A stretch of DNA of 64,000 nucleotides. Source: Tetragonia tetragonoides. Taxonomy: Eukaryota > Streptophyta > Magnoliopsida > Caryophyllales > Aizoaceae. Made by a program: the position numbers and the translations under genes. Under the pieces are notes generated by a model. That model had not been told where the DNA came from. It searched no databases and saw only the letters and a program-made list of their open reading frames with translations. Location: the NCBI GenBank assembly GCA_038025085.1, contig CM076140.1:18834001-18898000 (forward strand), read 5' to 3'. The number at the start of each line of letters is the position of its first letter. Positions within the stretch are counted from its first letter, which is position 1. Of this stretch, positions 24,312 through 37,088 are shown piece after piece.

Positions 24312-27264
24312 GTGTTTCCTGTGATACACTATTCATTAAGGGGATTCGTATAGGATATAGTTAGTTGGGTCACTGCTGGAGAGATTGTGTTGGGCAATTT
24401 AGTTTTACCAAGTGCTTTGTGTTCCCTCTTTCTATAACCCAGGAGCAATGATGGGTTTCTTGAGCCACTACAGCAATTGATCTATTGCGGGTTTTAGTTT
24501 GCGATCTCTGCATGATTCCCATGTCCTACAATCAGGTGAACGTGTGGAACACGCTGGGCACGCAAAAACCAAAAGACAAAAATATTAGATAAGTTTGTTA
24601 TTTTGATCGTTTGTTCTATCTGTAATTACTTCTTGTAAATACCATTTATGAGAAATTTTGTTGTACTTAATCAAAGCAAGTTTTTCTTCCCTACCTCTGC
24701 CCCCAAAGCACAAATGTTTGCTAATAGGTTTTTTAACCGAGAGATGGGCATGGTTCACTGTGAAGCAATTGGATGCCGGTGAAACATTGTCATGCTTTTC
24801 GGATTTCAGAACGAATTTAACTACTGCTTTTATCGGTGCTCTACAATTAGAGTGGCTATGAATATTTATCTGTTGACATGGCCCTTGTATACATGTAAAA
24901 TTCCAATTTAGATTGCTTATGCCTTCTGTTATGGGATCTGATAAGAATCCTGTTACCGAAAGGATGTCTTTCAGGCCACAGTACAATGGCTGCTGCCGGC
25001 TGGAACTGAAGCTATGCATGCTCCTTACATATCTGAGGATCTTCCTCTTCATTTGTACTCTCTTTAATATGTTGGTGTATCTGTGAAACCATAATGCAGA
25101 GACACGCTGAATTTGTATGCTTGTTGAGTTTTAACACATAGATATATGTGAGAAGATAAGAGAGAAGCATATGCCAATCCAAGTATGATCTGGATGATGA
25201 TGATGATGTATTAAACTTGGCATGTACCATAGAAAGCCATTTAACATATGTTTTCTTTTATGAGGATTTCTCTGAATGAATCCTTTCAGCAAGGGTATTT
25301 AGAGTGGTAGCTGCAGTAGATGATTTGATTTGGTAAGCGTAGCCTTTATGGCTTCTGCTTCAAGATTTGGGAGAAACAAATATGAAGTTTGTTGTGTGCT
25401 TGTATTCTCTGTTGCTACTCATGTTTCTTCCTTCTAATGTACTTTTGACTTTGAACTGATTGTGATGTTTCTTCTAGTGATGTGTTGTAATATGTAGTAC
25501 CGGGGTCACAGCCTTCTTGCGTCCAATTGAGAGAACAAAATACCAGTAGCTTGGGTAATATCGCGGAGGTTTTCCAGTGGGGTTGCATATAAATGGATGA
25601 GAGCTCTTCACAACAGGGCTCTAACAAAAGTTCCGACTTGGAGGTTAGCTGATTTATTGTGCTTGGTCCCTTAGCTGGCATTTCGTTGATTAGGTATACT
25701 GTTGGCTTATTGACTGAGAAAACTTTTTGGTCCTGATACTAGAAATGTTGTCCATTGAATTATTGAAAACATCAACTAGTTTCGGTGCGTAAAGAAACAG
25801 ACTAAAGAGATTTATAATTCATTTAGCTGATTCATGCCTGAAACTTAGAGTATGTCATATAATGTGGTATGCAGCATAAATTGATGTATAATTATAAAAA
25901 AGATGAAAAAAGAAGTAGCACAAAATTGATGTATTGAAATATGGACTGTAGAGAACAATTGAATTTGTATTCAAATAGGAGTTGGATTGCATGATTTCGA
26001 GCACATACAAGTCCTCATTATCTTGTGAAGGGGTTGGCACTTCACATATTTCATTACGTTCTTATAAATGTGGGTTATGTAGTTTGGGGTCAAAGTTGAT
26101 GCTCTCAATATCACTAGTTTTGCCTGGTCTTCCCCCTCGCCGTGTATCTTTCTTCCTAGCTTTTTGTCGGCACTCAGCTAGACTAGAGACATTTCTCACC
26201 TGCCTGAAGGTAGGGTGAAAGGGAGAGTGGGAGGAGTGTGTATTATTTTGATTGTTGGAATTTAAAGGTCAAAGAGCTAGTTTACTTGCTCTTTGAGTGG
26301 TGCTTGTGCCTGTGATGGTTAAAGGATGGTTTTTGCTTGTTTGATTATACTCGATGAATACCTAATTATATATCATTTGCTGTTTGATTTTCGTTTGTCT
26401 TTTTTCAATTTTGCCGAACATAAGCAATAATTTTGTCGAGTCTCTCTATCAGTCTGACTCTAAGACTCTTTTTGTTTGATTTTGGTTTGCAGGTTTAGTT
26501 AGATATAATACCTAAAGAGAGAGATAATGAGAAGGCTAAATTTAGTAAGAATCACGATTTTCCTTACTTTTTTACTCATCTCTCTAATTTCACAGATACA
26601 AAGACATTGGGCTGACTTGTGAAAAGTTCTTTGGCTTCTGGAGAGATGGCTTGTTCTCTCATGCTGTATTTCTGATTTCTTATTAAGATAAATTTTCGTT
26701 ATCAAAAAGAAAAATCTCATCTCTCTCTTTGTAGTGATTAATTACTCAATCCAATGAGAGTAGTTTCTTGTATTTTTATTTGATACAATTTTAGGGTTTC
26801 GAAATTGCTGAATTTTTATGGCAATCCCTCTGTCTAGCTTTGATGGAGGGCTTAAATACCTAACAATCTTTTGTTTCTTTTATTTAATTTGTGAAGAAAC
26901 CAAAATATGTGAATTTCCAGGGTTTTGGAGGCATTTCAGTTGTTTCTCTCTCCAATTTTTGTTATTTTGGTTAATGTGTTTGAATTGATTGTCTTATATG
27001 TCGATTATCGCTCTAAGCGGGCTCTTAATGTGCTGTGAAACTGCAACCTGTTGCTTGTGCTGCTTAACTATTTCGAAGATTTCAGTTAGAAAAAATTCTT
27101 CTGAAGTGGATAGTAATTCTCAATTACATGATTTGAGATTGTGCTTTGGTTGTAATGTTTGTCCAGTAAGACTTCTATTGTATTGGGGCCTGGGGGGTGG
27201 GTGGAGAGAATAAGAACATTGTAGGTGATATTTCACTTTACTTTTGGCTTTCCTTGATTCCTTC
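24312..27264. other. Downstream of mTERF; no gene seen
   Basis: The first few hundred bases should hold the 3' UTR and polyadenylation region of the mTERF gene. No family-like frame is seen in the rest. Sequence is moderately AT-rich with splice-like words, so an unrecognised non-coding transcript or spliced UTR cannot be excluded. Confidence 0.4.
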
Positions 27265-27282
27265 TGACTGTTTTCTATCCTG

Positions 27283-27441
27283 TTTTTTAGATAACATGGG
27301 TGTCCAAGCTTTGCTTGACTAATCCCATGGGCCCTGAAGTTAACGACCAGGAAACCTCCAGCGGCCCTGAGAGGACTCGAACTTGGGACCTCTGGAATAG
27401 ATCTCAGAGGTCTTACCAACTGAGCTACCTCCTCAGGGTTT
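27283..27441 (-). mobile_element. tRNA-derived SINE with TSD
   Basis: On the minus strand the head reads like a tRNA: GAGGTAGCTCAGTTGGTAAG (A box) and AAGTTCGAGTCCTCTCAGGG (B box). The body ends GGACACCCATGTTATCTAAAAAA. Imperfect direct repeats flank it (GACTGTTTTCTATCCTG at about 27266-27282 and GACAGTTTCTATCCTG at 27443-27458). It is not a functional tRNA gene because it lacks a foldable acceptor stem at the correct distance. Confidence 0.8.
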
Positions 27442-27458
27442 TGACAGTTTCTATCCTG

Positions 27459-29630
27459 ATATTTGTAAGTCAATTTTTTCGTCTATTGTCTCAAATTTTT
27501 GGTCATTTTGTTTGTACCTTTATGTATATTGTTATAGATGAAAAATTAATTTTTATTGAGACTTGTAGTCAATTTGTTACTCTTACTTCTTTTGATGATT
27601 GATTCATTTATTGTTCTTTTAACTCCCTGTAGCCTGCAGCATTGATGTCAGGCTATCACAACTCAAAAGATTCCACAAAGATTAAGAGTACTTTGCCAAG
27701 TAAAATAGAAACCTATTTCAAGGCTCAAGCTTAGCTGCAATGATATTGATCATTTCCAGTAGCACTCAACAAGCTGCTGCTTCTTCAAGGTATCATATTT
27801 ACTATGCCATCATTTCTGTTAACTGTTGAACATTGCGTCTTTTGTCTATGTAAATGGCAAACTAGAAGCAGAGCTCACCTTGTTTCCTTGTAGTATAATC
27901 TTTCTGATCCTGTTGATTTTCTTTGCAAAATGATGTTTTTTTTATTTGTGTTAGATAGCTTGACAGCAGAAGCCTTATTCTTGGGCTGAGCTGCGAGGAC
28001 ATACATAAGATGATGCCATTTCTTTCGAACTTTGAGAATCTATATTTGTTTCCTGCTAGTTCATTTACTCAGCAATTGTAATCAAGTCGTGCTGATTTAG
28101 CTGATGAATATATTCAATTGAAGGGTGATCTTAAAGGTCACCCTTCAATCCTTCATACATAGATTAGATTATAAATTTATAGAAATCAGATTCACAGGTT
28201 ATTATTCCTTTTTGTTTTTTTGGCTCCCTATTGAGCTAATGTATCAAAAAAGCCATCACTTAGGATTTCCAACCTATTGCAATCACAAACCTGAAAGAAA
28301 GAATCATGCTTGCATTCTTTTGGCGTCTGACTCAGGCATGACAGTTGTTTACTCGTGTTTGCGAAGCGTGTTCCTAACTTCATTATAATGTGATGTATTT
28401 CTCTTGCTAGTTGATTCTTACTTTAGTATTTCAACAGCCAGCATTGATCCCGCTCAGCTATGTATGTGCAACCTTGATCGCATTTCTTCTACTTTTCACT
28501 CTTCGTATATGTTTTTGCAGGCACTATGGGCAGAAAGGGAGGGCAGAAAAGGAGGGCAGAAAAGGAGGGCACAAACTATAGATGTTCAGACTTCAGCCTG
28601 AAACGCAAGATATTCCGGATGCTCAATCAACGTCAGGAGCTACTGACTTTTCCTTACCTTGAGTCCTTGATATTCAATCTGACGTTGTTTTCCATATTGA
28701 TTCTTATGAGGGTGCTGCTGTGGACCAGCAATTCTTTTGATTCACTTATGTTCATAAACTAACTAGCAAACATGGTGATGAAAATGCTGTGTTTTTTGAG
28801 TTTCAAAACTTCTTGTCGCTTCAAAATTTCTTTACATCCTTCAGGTCGTGTTTGCACACAAACTACTCTTGCATAAAGGAATATTGTCCCCTCTTATTTC
28901 GTCGTGGTCGTAATGATGAAGAGCTTTGCGCAGCAAAACTTGGGGTCCAAGAAGCTTAATCACAATTATGGTAAAGAAAAGAGCTTCTCAGTAATATGGA
29001 TGCCACAATAATTGTCACTATTGTTGGGAGTTTATTAGCCAGATGGATGAATGTATCATCATCCTATAGGATGATGTTAAGTAAGTTGCGGATCTACTTG
29101 CTAATGGAGTAAACAATGCTAAGTTGTATGAGCAATATAACATGATTAAGAATGACTTTGTGGGAACATATTTTCCACCACTTAGGTGTGTTCTTTTCAC
29201 CTTCACTAGCCAGTTTTCATTGCAAATTTGCAATTCAATATTTACAACATACTTTTTCTGTCTTATTTTACCATCAATCGAGCTCAAGTCATATCAATTA
29301 AGTTTACTTAACTTAAGCTCAAATATCGTAACCGCTAAAAATAAGTTCAGAATCGCTAAAAAGTAAGTTCAATGTAACCTTTAATTTTTGATGAAGTTCA
29401 TTTGGACGCAAAAATATTTCACTTATTCTAAAGGAAATTTCTTACCATTTCCATTTCAAGTTTTTGGTGCACTCTTTTCATATGGTGAATGGTTTTAAAC
29501 TGATTTTTTTTTTTTTGAGTGAAAAACTGATTTTTTTTAATGCGTGATTAAACTGATTATCGATCATGTACCCAAAAAGAAAATGAAAAAAAAAGAGGAT
29601 GAGAAAAAGGAGAAAAAAATGTCATTCTGT
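27459..29630. other. Intergenic DNA between mTERF and DUF179 genes
   Basis: No recognisable gene. A short purine-rich tandem repeat is at 28528-28571. A stretch at about 28600-28960 has patchy open frames with protein-like composition but stops in every frame, and I do not recognise it. Confidence 0.4.
28528..28571. repeat. Three-copy purine-rich tandem repeat
   Basis: A GGAGGGCAGAAAA-type unit of about 14 bp is repeated three times, the last with GGAGGGCACAAAC. It is a small minisatellite in non-coding DNA. Confidence 0.7.
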
Positions 29631-29640
29631 TATAAAAGCA
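29631..29640 (+). promoter_or_regulatory. Putative TATA box of the DUF179 gene
   Basis: TATAAAAGCA lies about 275 bases upstream of the ATG and is followed within 10-25 bases by a CT-rich stretch (ATTCTCTCTCTTCCC). That is a common plant start-site context. Inference from sequence only. Confidence 0.4.
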
Positions 29641-29914
29641 TATTCTCTCTCTTCCCTTGTGCTAGCCCTTCTTCTGTCTGCATCTCCACTCGTCCTTTTC
29701 CTTCTCTGTTGTTCTGTACGTAACTGTTAGAGTTTCATGGTCACAGATTTTTCTTTTTCTTTTTTTTCTTAACCACCATCTCTCCTTTTCAGTGCTCACC
29801 TTCACTAACTTCATCACTCCAAAATCCACTCTTTTCTAATCACACTCAAAAACCCACAAATTTAAAATAATTTACCCAATTCAAAATCTCATAAACTTTG
29901 ACCCCCCAACAATA

Positions 29915-32900
29915 ATGGATCTGTGGTCTGTTCATGTAAAATACAACAACCCATCTCCTATTTTTGCTAGAAATTCATTTCTTGATAAACCTTTAGCCTC
30001 TAATTTTCCCAAGATTTCACCTTTTTCATTGGATGATGGTGGGCGTGTCTTTGAGATCAGAATCTCTAAGCGCAAGCATTTTTCTCATGGATATAATTGT
30101 AATGGTAATAATAATAATAATTCCTTCATTGTGAAAGCTATGGGGAAGAAGAATTCAGATAATTCTTCATCTTCATCAGGTACCCTTTTTCTCTTTTCTT
30201 TCCCATTTGTTATTTTCATTGTTTAAATTGCCATTTTAGGTTATTTTTGTTCATGGGTATCTGAGATTAGACATTTATGATCAATGATTGGTGAAGTTTT
30301 GCATTATTAGCACCTTTTTTGAAGTCAAAGCTGAAATAGTTCTCAACAAGAAAGATTCTCAATCCTTAAGCATCAAATGGGGAGGTATTATTCGCATTGG
30401 TGGGTCAAGGTTAGGAATATGATCAGGTATCTGTTTATGTGATCGTTGTTGAAGTGATTGTGATGCTGGCATGTGATGTGGATAAATGCCTTATTTACAT
30501 AACAGGATTGCAATATGCTTTTGCTGAAGTGATCAGGGCAGTAGTACTTACAACCATAATCATTTTATGCACAAATTTTACCATGTTGTTGAATTGGGTT
30601 TGGCTATTTTAGATGTGCTCTAGCATCTTTAGTTATGATACATGTTTCTATTTTGTGTACATTGAAGAGTTACTTCTCAGTTTTTGGGGAGCTTTGACAG
30701 GATGTTCCATCTGTTCTGTAAATAGATGTCGTTTAAGCCATCAGTTATTTTTCCTTGCTTTGTAATATGGCTGGTTTCAGTTGACTTAATGGATATGTGA
30801 TATTGACTACTCTTGCATCTTACGCCCGGTTGTGTTAAAGTTCCATAGTGGAAACGGAAAGACTAAGCGAAAGGAGGTGAAAGAGAAATGGAAATGGAGA
30901 AATCTGTCTATGTGAGAGGTCTAATATTGAACTGAAAATAGTTACCTTTTGTTTCATTGACCTATGGTTGTTTGTTTTCGGAGAGGGCATGATGCTCCCT
31001 ATTTTGACCACCGGGCCTCTCTAACAGCCAGACCCATCTTAGTCCATTGAGCTACGTGGCCATACTCCATCCTACTCTATCGACATTAACAATTGGAACC
31101 AATGCAAACCTGTTAAGAATTTCAAGCTCTACTCCTTGGCTTCCCTTCCCAGGTTTCCTGCTTTCACGTCTTTTGCCATACGGTGATCTTGTTCACCCCT
31201 TTTTTCGCTGCTGCTATGACATTAACGTGCTCAATTGGACATCTAATTTAATATATCCTTGCTCTGTTTGTCCTTCTTCGCCTTGATTCAACGCCGTCAC
31301 CTCTTCTTTTCTGCCACTAATTTGCCGGCCCTGATTACCCAGCTCCTGAACCATTGTGAGAGGTATGTATTATTGGAAAAGTAGCTATTCTAATAAGGCC
31401 AATAGGTGAAAGAGGCTGTTGGAGCAGATTTCTAGCTGTAAAGAAAGTGGTTTCTAGTGTATGTTAAGGGGAGAAGTAGTAGAAGCCAGAAGGTACTCAA
31501 GCATTGGGTGCAAGGAAGGGATGAGGGCCTTGCAAATATGAGGCCTGAGAGGGGTTGCTGATGACTGTGCTGGTCAGCAGTAGAAGTGATGCAGCAAACA
31601 GTGACTATTGGCAAGGATGTATTTGCACTTGGCAGTTATAATTTAGGGAATGTGATTGTTGCTGTGCAGCTAAAGTCTTTTTGTTATTATATTTTCGTTC
31701 TGGTCCCCAAGGAAACAGAACTTGACCTTATTTGTAAATGAGGGGAATGTAGAATCAGGAAAGGTGCGGTTGAAGAGTTTGAAAAACACTTAAAACGGAA
31801 TTAGTTTTTCGTTTCTGCTTCTTGAGGTGATAGGATTGCTAAAGAAATGGGCATTCTGAATTTCTGATGAGAGTTCAACGCCAAACTAGAACTTTGGCGG
31901 GATACACTAGAGTCAAAGGGATTTAAGTTAAGTAGGACAAAGACCGAGTACTTGGAAGGCAAATTTACAAGAGATGGGGTTGCCTCGGATAGGGAGATTA
32001 AGATTGGTACTGAAGTGGTACCGAAGAGGGATTGTTTCAAATATCTCGGTTCAATCATACAGGGCAACGGCGAGATTGACGATGACGTGACTCATCGTAT
32101 CAGGATAGGGTGGCTAAAGTGGAGGAGTGCAACGGGAGTTCTATGTGACAGAAAAATTCCACTAAAACTTAAAGGCAAATTTTATTGTACAGCCATCAGG
32201 CCAGCTATGCTGTATGGGGCGGAGTGTTGGCCGGTGAGGCAGGTGCATGTGCAGAAGATGCGGGTGACCGAGATGAGGATGCTTCGTTGGATGTGCAACT
32301 CTACAAGAAGAGATAGAATTAGGAACGAAGTGTTGAGAGGCAAGGTGGGAGTGACCGATATTGACAACAAGATGCGAGAAACAAGGCTTAGGTGGCTTGG
32401 GCATGTGAGGAGGAGACATCGAGATGCACCGGTGAGAAGGTGTGAGAGAATTACACTTAGAGATTGTAAACGAAGAAGAGGTCGCCCGAAGAAGACGTGG
32501 GGAGAGGTAATCAGGCAGGATTTGACCCTTCTAGATCTTACCGAGGACTTGGTCCTAGATAGGAAATTATGGCGTAGCAGGATTCGTGTAGAGGATCCGC
32601 GTTAGATTAGGGTTGTGCATTGGCTAGTACTAGAGGTTGATTCATTTTGTTTATAGCCTGTAGCGTCTCCTTCACTTTATGTTGCTCAATTAGTAGAATC
32701 TTGTGTTAGTATGTTTAATGCTTTACTTCCTTTGCCCCTTTTGATCATTCGTTATGGCTTTAAAAAAAAAAAAAAAGGCTTTTTGAAATGCATTTTAAAA
32801 AAAAAAAAAAATAAAAAAAAAAAGTTTTTGTGGGTCTTTCGGAAACAGTCTCTCTTCTAGGCGACTAGTTAGGGGTAAGACTGCGTACATCTGGACCTCC

Positions 32901-35900
32901 CCAGACCCCGCCCTAGGCGGGATACCTACTGGGTTGTTGTTGTTGTTGTTGTTGTTGTTGTAGTTCAACGCCAAATTGTTCTTGAAGCTTAAGGAGCAAG
33001 GAGAGCTGATATCGTCTTGAACTGTTGTGAAACCTGAATAGAAGATCAGTTGAAGTTATACTTCTTTGTTTGAATATGTGAGTTATTGCTAGGAAGATGG
33101 TGGTCAATCAATTACTAAGAGGAACGAGTTAAAATTTTAGCAGATAGGTGGAATCTTCTTTGTCATGGTCTGAGTTAAGCCGTAGTAGGGGCTTGTTGCT
33201 TCTGTTTGGTCGATAGTTGCTAAAGACTCCTGGAAATCAGTATTCTTGCACACTAAGAAAATTCTGGATATGATTCTACTTCTGAAGTCTCATGTAGTAA
33301 TACTGCCTGTTTAATTACTTACTTGTGGATGTGATTGCAAATGTAGGAAATGGTGACCGATCAACACCAGGGGGCAATGGGTCCAAAGGAAATAATCCTT
33401 CAAATGGAAATAAATCAAATAATAATGCAAGTCAAAGGCCCCATCACGTAACCCAGGACTGGAGAGAGTTTAGAGCAACACTCTTTGCACGTGAGCAGGT
33501 AATTTTCTGCTTTTTCGTTAACGATGCATGTGACTAGCATAGGTGGTTTTGTCAGTGAATCACTGTAATATAAGCAGTGATACTTCAAAATTATTATGTG
33601 CAAATGGCTAAAGAAACACTGGCTGACAATATCAAAGGTGCACAGGTGCTTCTTGAAATAATGCAAAATGGCTTAAGCATCATCTTTCATTACCATATTT
33701 TGATGGCTTAGGCAGTACTTTTTATGAATGTGAGGTGGTTCTACTCTAATACATGTTGTGGCGGGTGGGACAATGTTTATTACTATTCGTCGTATCACCT
33801 CATATGGATATCTTGCAAAATTCTTTCTGATTGTTGTATCCTACTGTCATGGAAATGGCTTGCTGTGTCTTCATGTTTTGTCCTTGTCTTTGTTCTTCTC
33901 GGTCAGAGTTTAATTGCTGTATTAGTGCTTTTCTCTTAGCCTTATGCTTCATGTATCATTACAAGGTAGTAATTGGACGTGATAGGTTGGTGTCCATCTG
34001 CAGTGGTTTTTGGTTTTAGATAACATGTAAAACTTAGTATTATCCTTTTTTTATTTTATTTATTATAAAAGCCCAAATATCTGTGGCACTGGGTAAAATG
34101 TGTGTGGGCCTTGTCACCGTGATTGTGAGACTGTTAGCATTTGTTCTTGCATCGTCTTTTTGCATAGGCTTTTTGGGTGAGACATCATGGTTTAAACGCC
34201 GGGGGTGTGGGTAGTTTGTCCTCCCTCTATTATTAAGCATTTGCAAATTCAGTATATTGGGTAGCTTGGGTTTGGGGCCAGGAGAATATGGTGTTGTGGT
34301 AGTGTGCTTTTTTGGCTATTTTTGGTCCCTTTGGCTGTAATAGAACTCTTGGATCTTTCCCGGTATTCAAGGCATCTTGATTCTTGGGTTTGTTTGGGAT
34401 CGAGTGGTGTATTTGGCTTCTTTATGGACCAAAGCATCGGTGGTTTTTTTTAAAGGGTGCTTCTGAGTGATGTTCATTGTGGGTGTGGTAATTTGTAAAT
34501 AGATGCTCCCTTGAGGACTCCTTGTCCTCTTAGTTTGTAGTTATTTCTTGTTCTTTATGATTACAAATCGTCATTGGGTCTCAAGTTAACATGACTGATC
34601 TAAACTTCTGTCTTCTCCTTAATTTTTAGAAATAGAGCTTATTAGACTGAACATGAAGTAAGAACCAAATGCACTACTGTATAACATATTATGTCATCAC
34701 AATTTTGATGATACTCGGTAAAAAAGGTGGGAAACATAATATGCAACACAATTAAGCAAGACAGTACTCAAATTTGTAAAATGTAGCTATTTAAGGTTCA
34801 ACATGAAAGAGAAATATGCCACATACTATGCGTAAATTTAACCACATTAATGTCTTTTCTCACTTTAAATGAAGGGTAGACTAAGATGCCAACTAATTTA
34901 CCAACTAGTCAAGCTTCTAAATGGCGTTGACCAAGTAAATTGTAAAGAAATATACAATAAGAACTTTGAAGATATATGATAAGAGACTTCATTAGCCCAA
35001 AGTTTAAATGACCTTAATCTTGTCGGATTTTTTAGAGCCACACCTATTATTGTCAGTCCACTGCCTTCTGGATCCTTCTGATAAATGTCATAAATCTCAG
35101 ATGTCCGGAGCACAGGTTTGTGAGTTTAGCCAATGAAAAAAGGGGAAAAAAACAGAAACAGGCATACCCCAGAAATAACTTTAGATAGTTTTGTTGTTTT
35201 AAAGTTTAAATCTTTTCCCTTTGTCAATGCATGGAGATTGATTAGGGGGAAAGAAAATGTGGAAGCCCCGGAGCTATATTTTCTTGATCAAAATTTTTGA
35301 TGCATTGCATGGTTGTCACAGCATAAAAGAAAATATTGTTTCGATCCAATAAATTTAGAAAATGTTGAGTTGTTGACATGTAGTGAAGAAATATCTTAGA
35401 GAAGAATATGGGGAAAGGGGCCTAGCTAAACTTAACTACAGAAAGTGATCTACCTTCCTACAACCTCTTCACATCTATAAAGCTGTTTGGTCTTTGTGGA
35501 AGCTGGGTGAACACAACCCGATATGTTGGAGTATGAGTTGAAACCCCGTCACCTGAAATTCGAGATTTATAGCAGTTCGGAACCAAGTAGCTGGCGTCTT
35601 TATCCTAGTCTGGGCTGGTGATGTGAGCTCAAATTCATCTGCATTGAGAAGTTTGTTTTCATGGACAGATAATTTAATGGCTCCCACTGGGGCAGGGGAG
35701 TGAGTCCCTACCAGGGGCAGGGGAGCTGCTTGTGTGTCCCTACCAAGTGCTGAATTGAGCACTCCAGTTCCATTGCTTCAAATGCTTACAGTAATTTTCA
35801 CCAAAGCAGATCTTGGATGTATAGGGTAACTAATATGGTAAAATCTCTGATGCAATTTAAAATTGCCAAGAAAAAAACTGTACTGGTACTCGATTACATT

Positions 35901-37088
35901 TGTTCTAAGGGCTTTGAAGTTTTCAGGGTACATTTAAGCCAGCATCATGAAAATTGTGTCTAGTGTAGTTGCATTTATTTACTATTCACATAAGCTCATT
36001 GTTCTAAATAACTGAACATGCCTAAACATGTGAGAAATAAAACTCTGTGATCTCACTTAGAAATCAGCTTCAGTTTTGCTTTAAGCACTATGCCTGCGTA
36101 AATATCGTGTTCAGTCCCTCACTTGTGTTTGGATGTTGGTCACCATGAATTAGCTTTTCATACATCAGCTGATAATACTTGCCAAGTCATTTGGATGATA
36201 GCTTAAGTTTCTTTTTCCTCTCTTTTCGATAGTTCATTTCTATTAGAACTTCTGAAGACTCATAAGAAACATGTCTAAAGTTGATGACCTGATGTATTGT
36301 GCATACTTGTTTGCATGGCGATAGGATGTTACTTGATTGTATGCAAAAATAGTTTGGCTTCAAGAGCCCTTCTTTTTTATTCCCTTTCATCTGACCTATG
36401 CTTTGAATATCAGGCAGAATCTACTGACTCTAGCACTCGTGGCCCTGATGGATCACCTATAGAGTCTAAAGCGCTAGGCCTGAAGTGGGCCCATCCCATT
36501 TCATTGCCAGAGACAGGTTCTGTACTTGTTGCCACAGAAAAGCTTGACGGTGTTCGTACTTTTGAAAGAACTGTGGTTCTCCTTCTCAGATCTGGGACTA
36601 GACATCCTCAGGAAGGACCCTTTGGAGTGGTCATAAACCGCCCTCTTCATAAGAAGATCAAGCACATGAAGCCCAATAACCTAGATCTGGCCACCACCTT
36701 TGCTGATTGTTCGTTGCACTTTGGTGGGCCGCTGGAAGCAAGCATGTTCCTGTTAAGAACTGGTGAAAAAACCAAGCTTCCTGGATTTGAAGAAGTGGTC
36801 CCTGGCCTGTGCTTTGGAGCTCGCAACAGTTTAGATGAAGCAATGGGGTTGGTTAAAAAAGGGGTGCTTAAGCCCCAGGATTTCAGGTTCTTTGTGGGGT
36901 ATGCTGGGTGGCAACTGGATCAATTAAGGGAAGAAATCGAATCTAATTATTGGCATGTTGCTGCCTGCAGCACAAACCTAATATTCGGTGGCTCTTCTGA
37001 TTCATCAGAAGGCTTGTGGGAAGAGACTTTGCAACTAATGGGTGGTCAGTACTCAGAGCTGAGCCGAAAGCCTAAGCAAGATCTGTAG
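29915..37088 (+). CDS. UPF0301/DUF179 (AlgH-like) plastid-type protein, three exons
   Basis: Exons 29915-30179, 33347-33498 and 36414-37088 join in frame to 363 residues. All borders are GT-AG. The first exon looks like a transit peptide ([15 protein letters not shown] Ser/Asn-rich N terminus, basic [10 protein letters not shown]), followed by an Asn/Ser/Gly-rich linker. Exon 2 ends [19 protein letters not shown], a conserved plant extension. Exon 3 carries the DUF179 domain: [57 protein letters not shown] and [13 protein letters not shown], then [12 protein letters not shown]. Bacterial AlgH-type relatives have an unclear regulatory role, and the plant protein's function is unknown. Intron 1 is 3.2 kb and contains an RTE LINE. 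Intron 2 is 2.9 kb. It appears intact. Confidence 0.9.
31886..32961 (+). mobile_element. 5'-truncated RTE-type LINE with (TTG)n tail in DUF179 intron 1
   Basis: A perfect 14-bp duplication, AGTTCAACGCCAAA, flanks it at 31872-31885 and 32962-32975. It holds the end of an RTE-clade RT ([19 protein letters not shown], then [32 protein letters not shown] and RRGRPKKTW), with a stop near 32605. The 3' UTR has the typical GGACCTCCCCAGACCCCGCC stretch and ends in about nine TTG units. The first part of the RT is missing. It lies in the same direction as the host gene. Confidence 0.9.

Noticed and set aside
27350..27440. tRNA gene on the minus strand
   Set aside because: A and B boxes are present, but the acceptor stem does not close and the sequence continues into a SINE body with flanking duplications.
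28600..28960. Possible protein-coding remnant downstream of mTERF
   Set aside because: Patches of protein-like composition exist but every frame has stops and no family is recognised.
31010..31075. Second tRNA-like or SINE head in DUF179 intron 1
   Set aside because: An A-box-like TAGCTCAATGG is readable on the minus strand, but no B box, tail or duplication was found.
35475..35762. Frame of about 95 codons in DUF179 intron 2
   Set aside because: No family resemblance, and it overlaps a locally repeated GGGGCAGGGGAG phrase in an intron.
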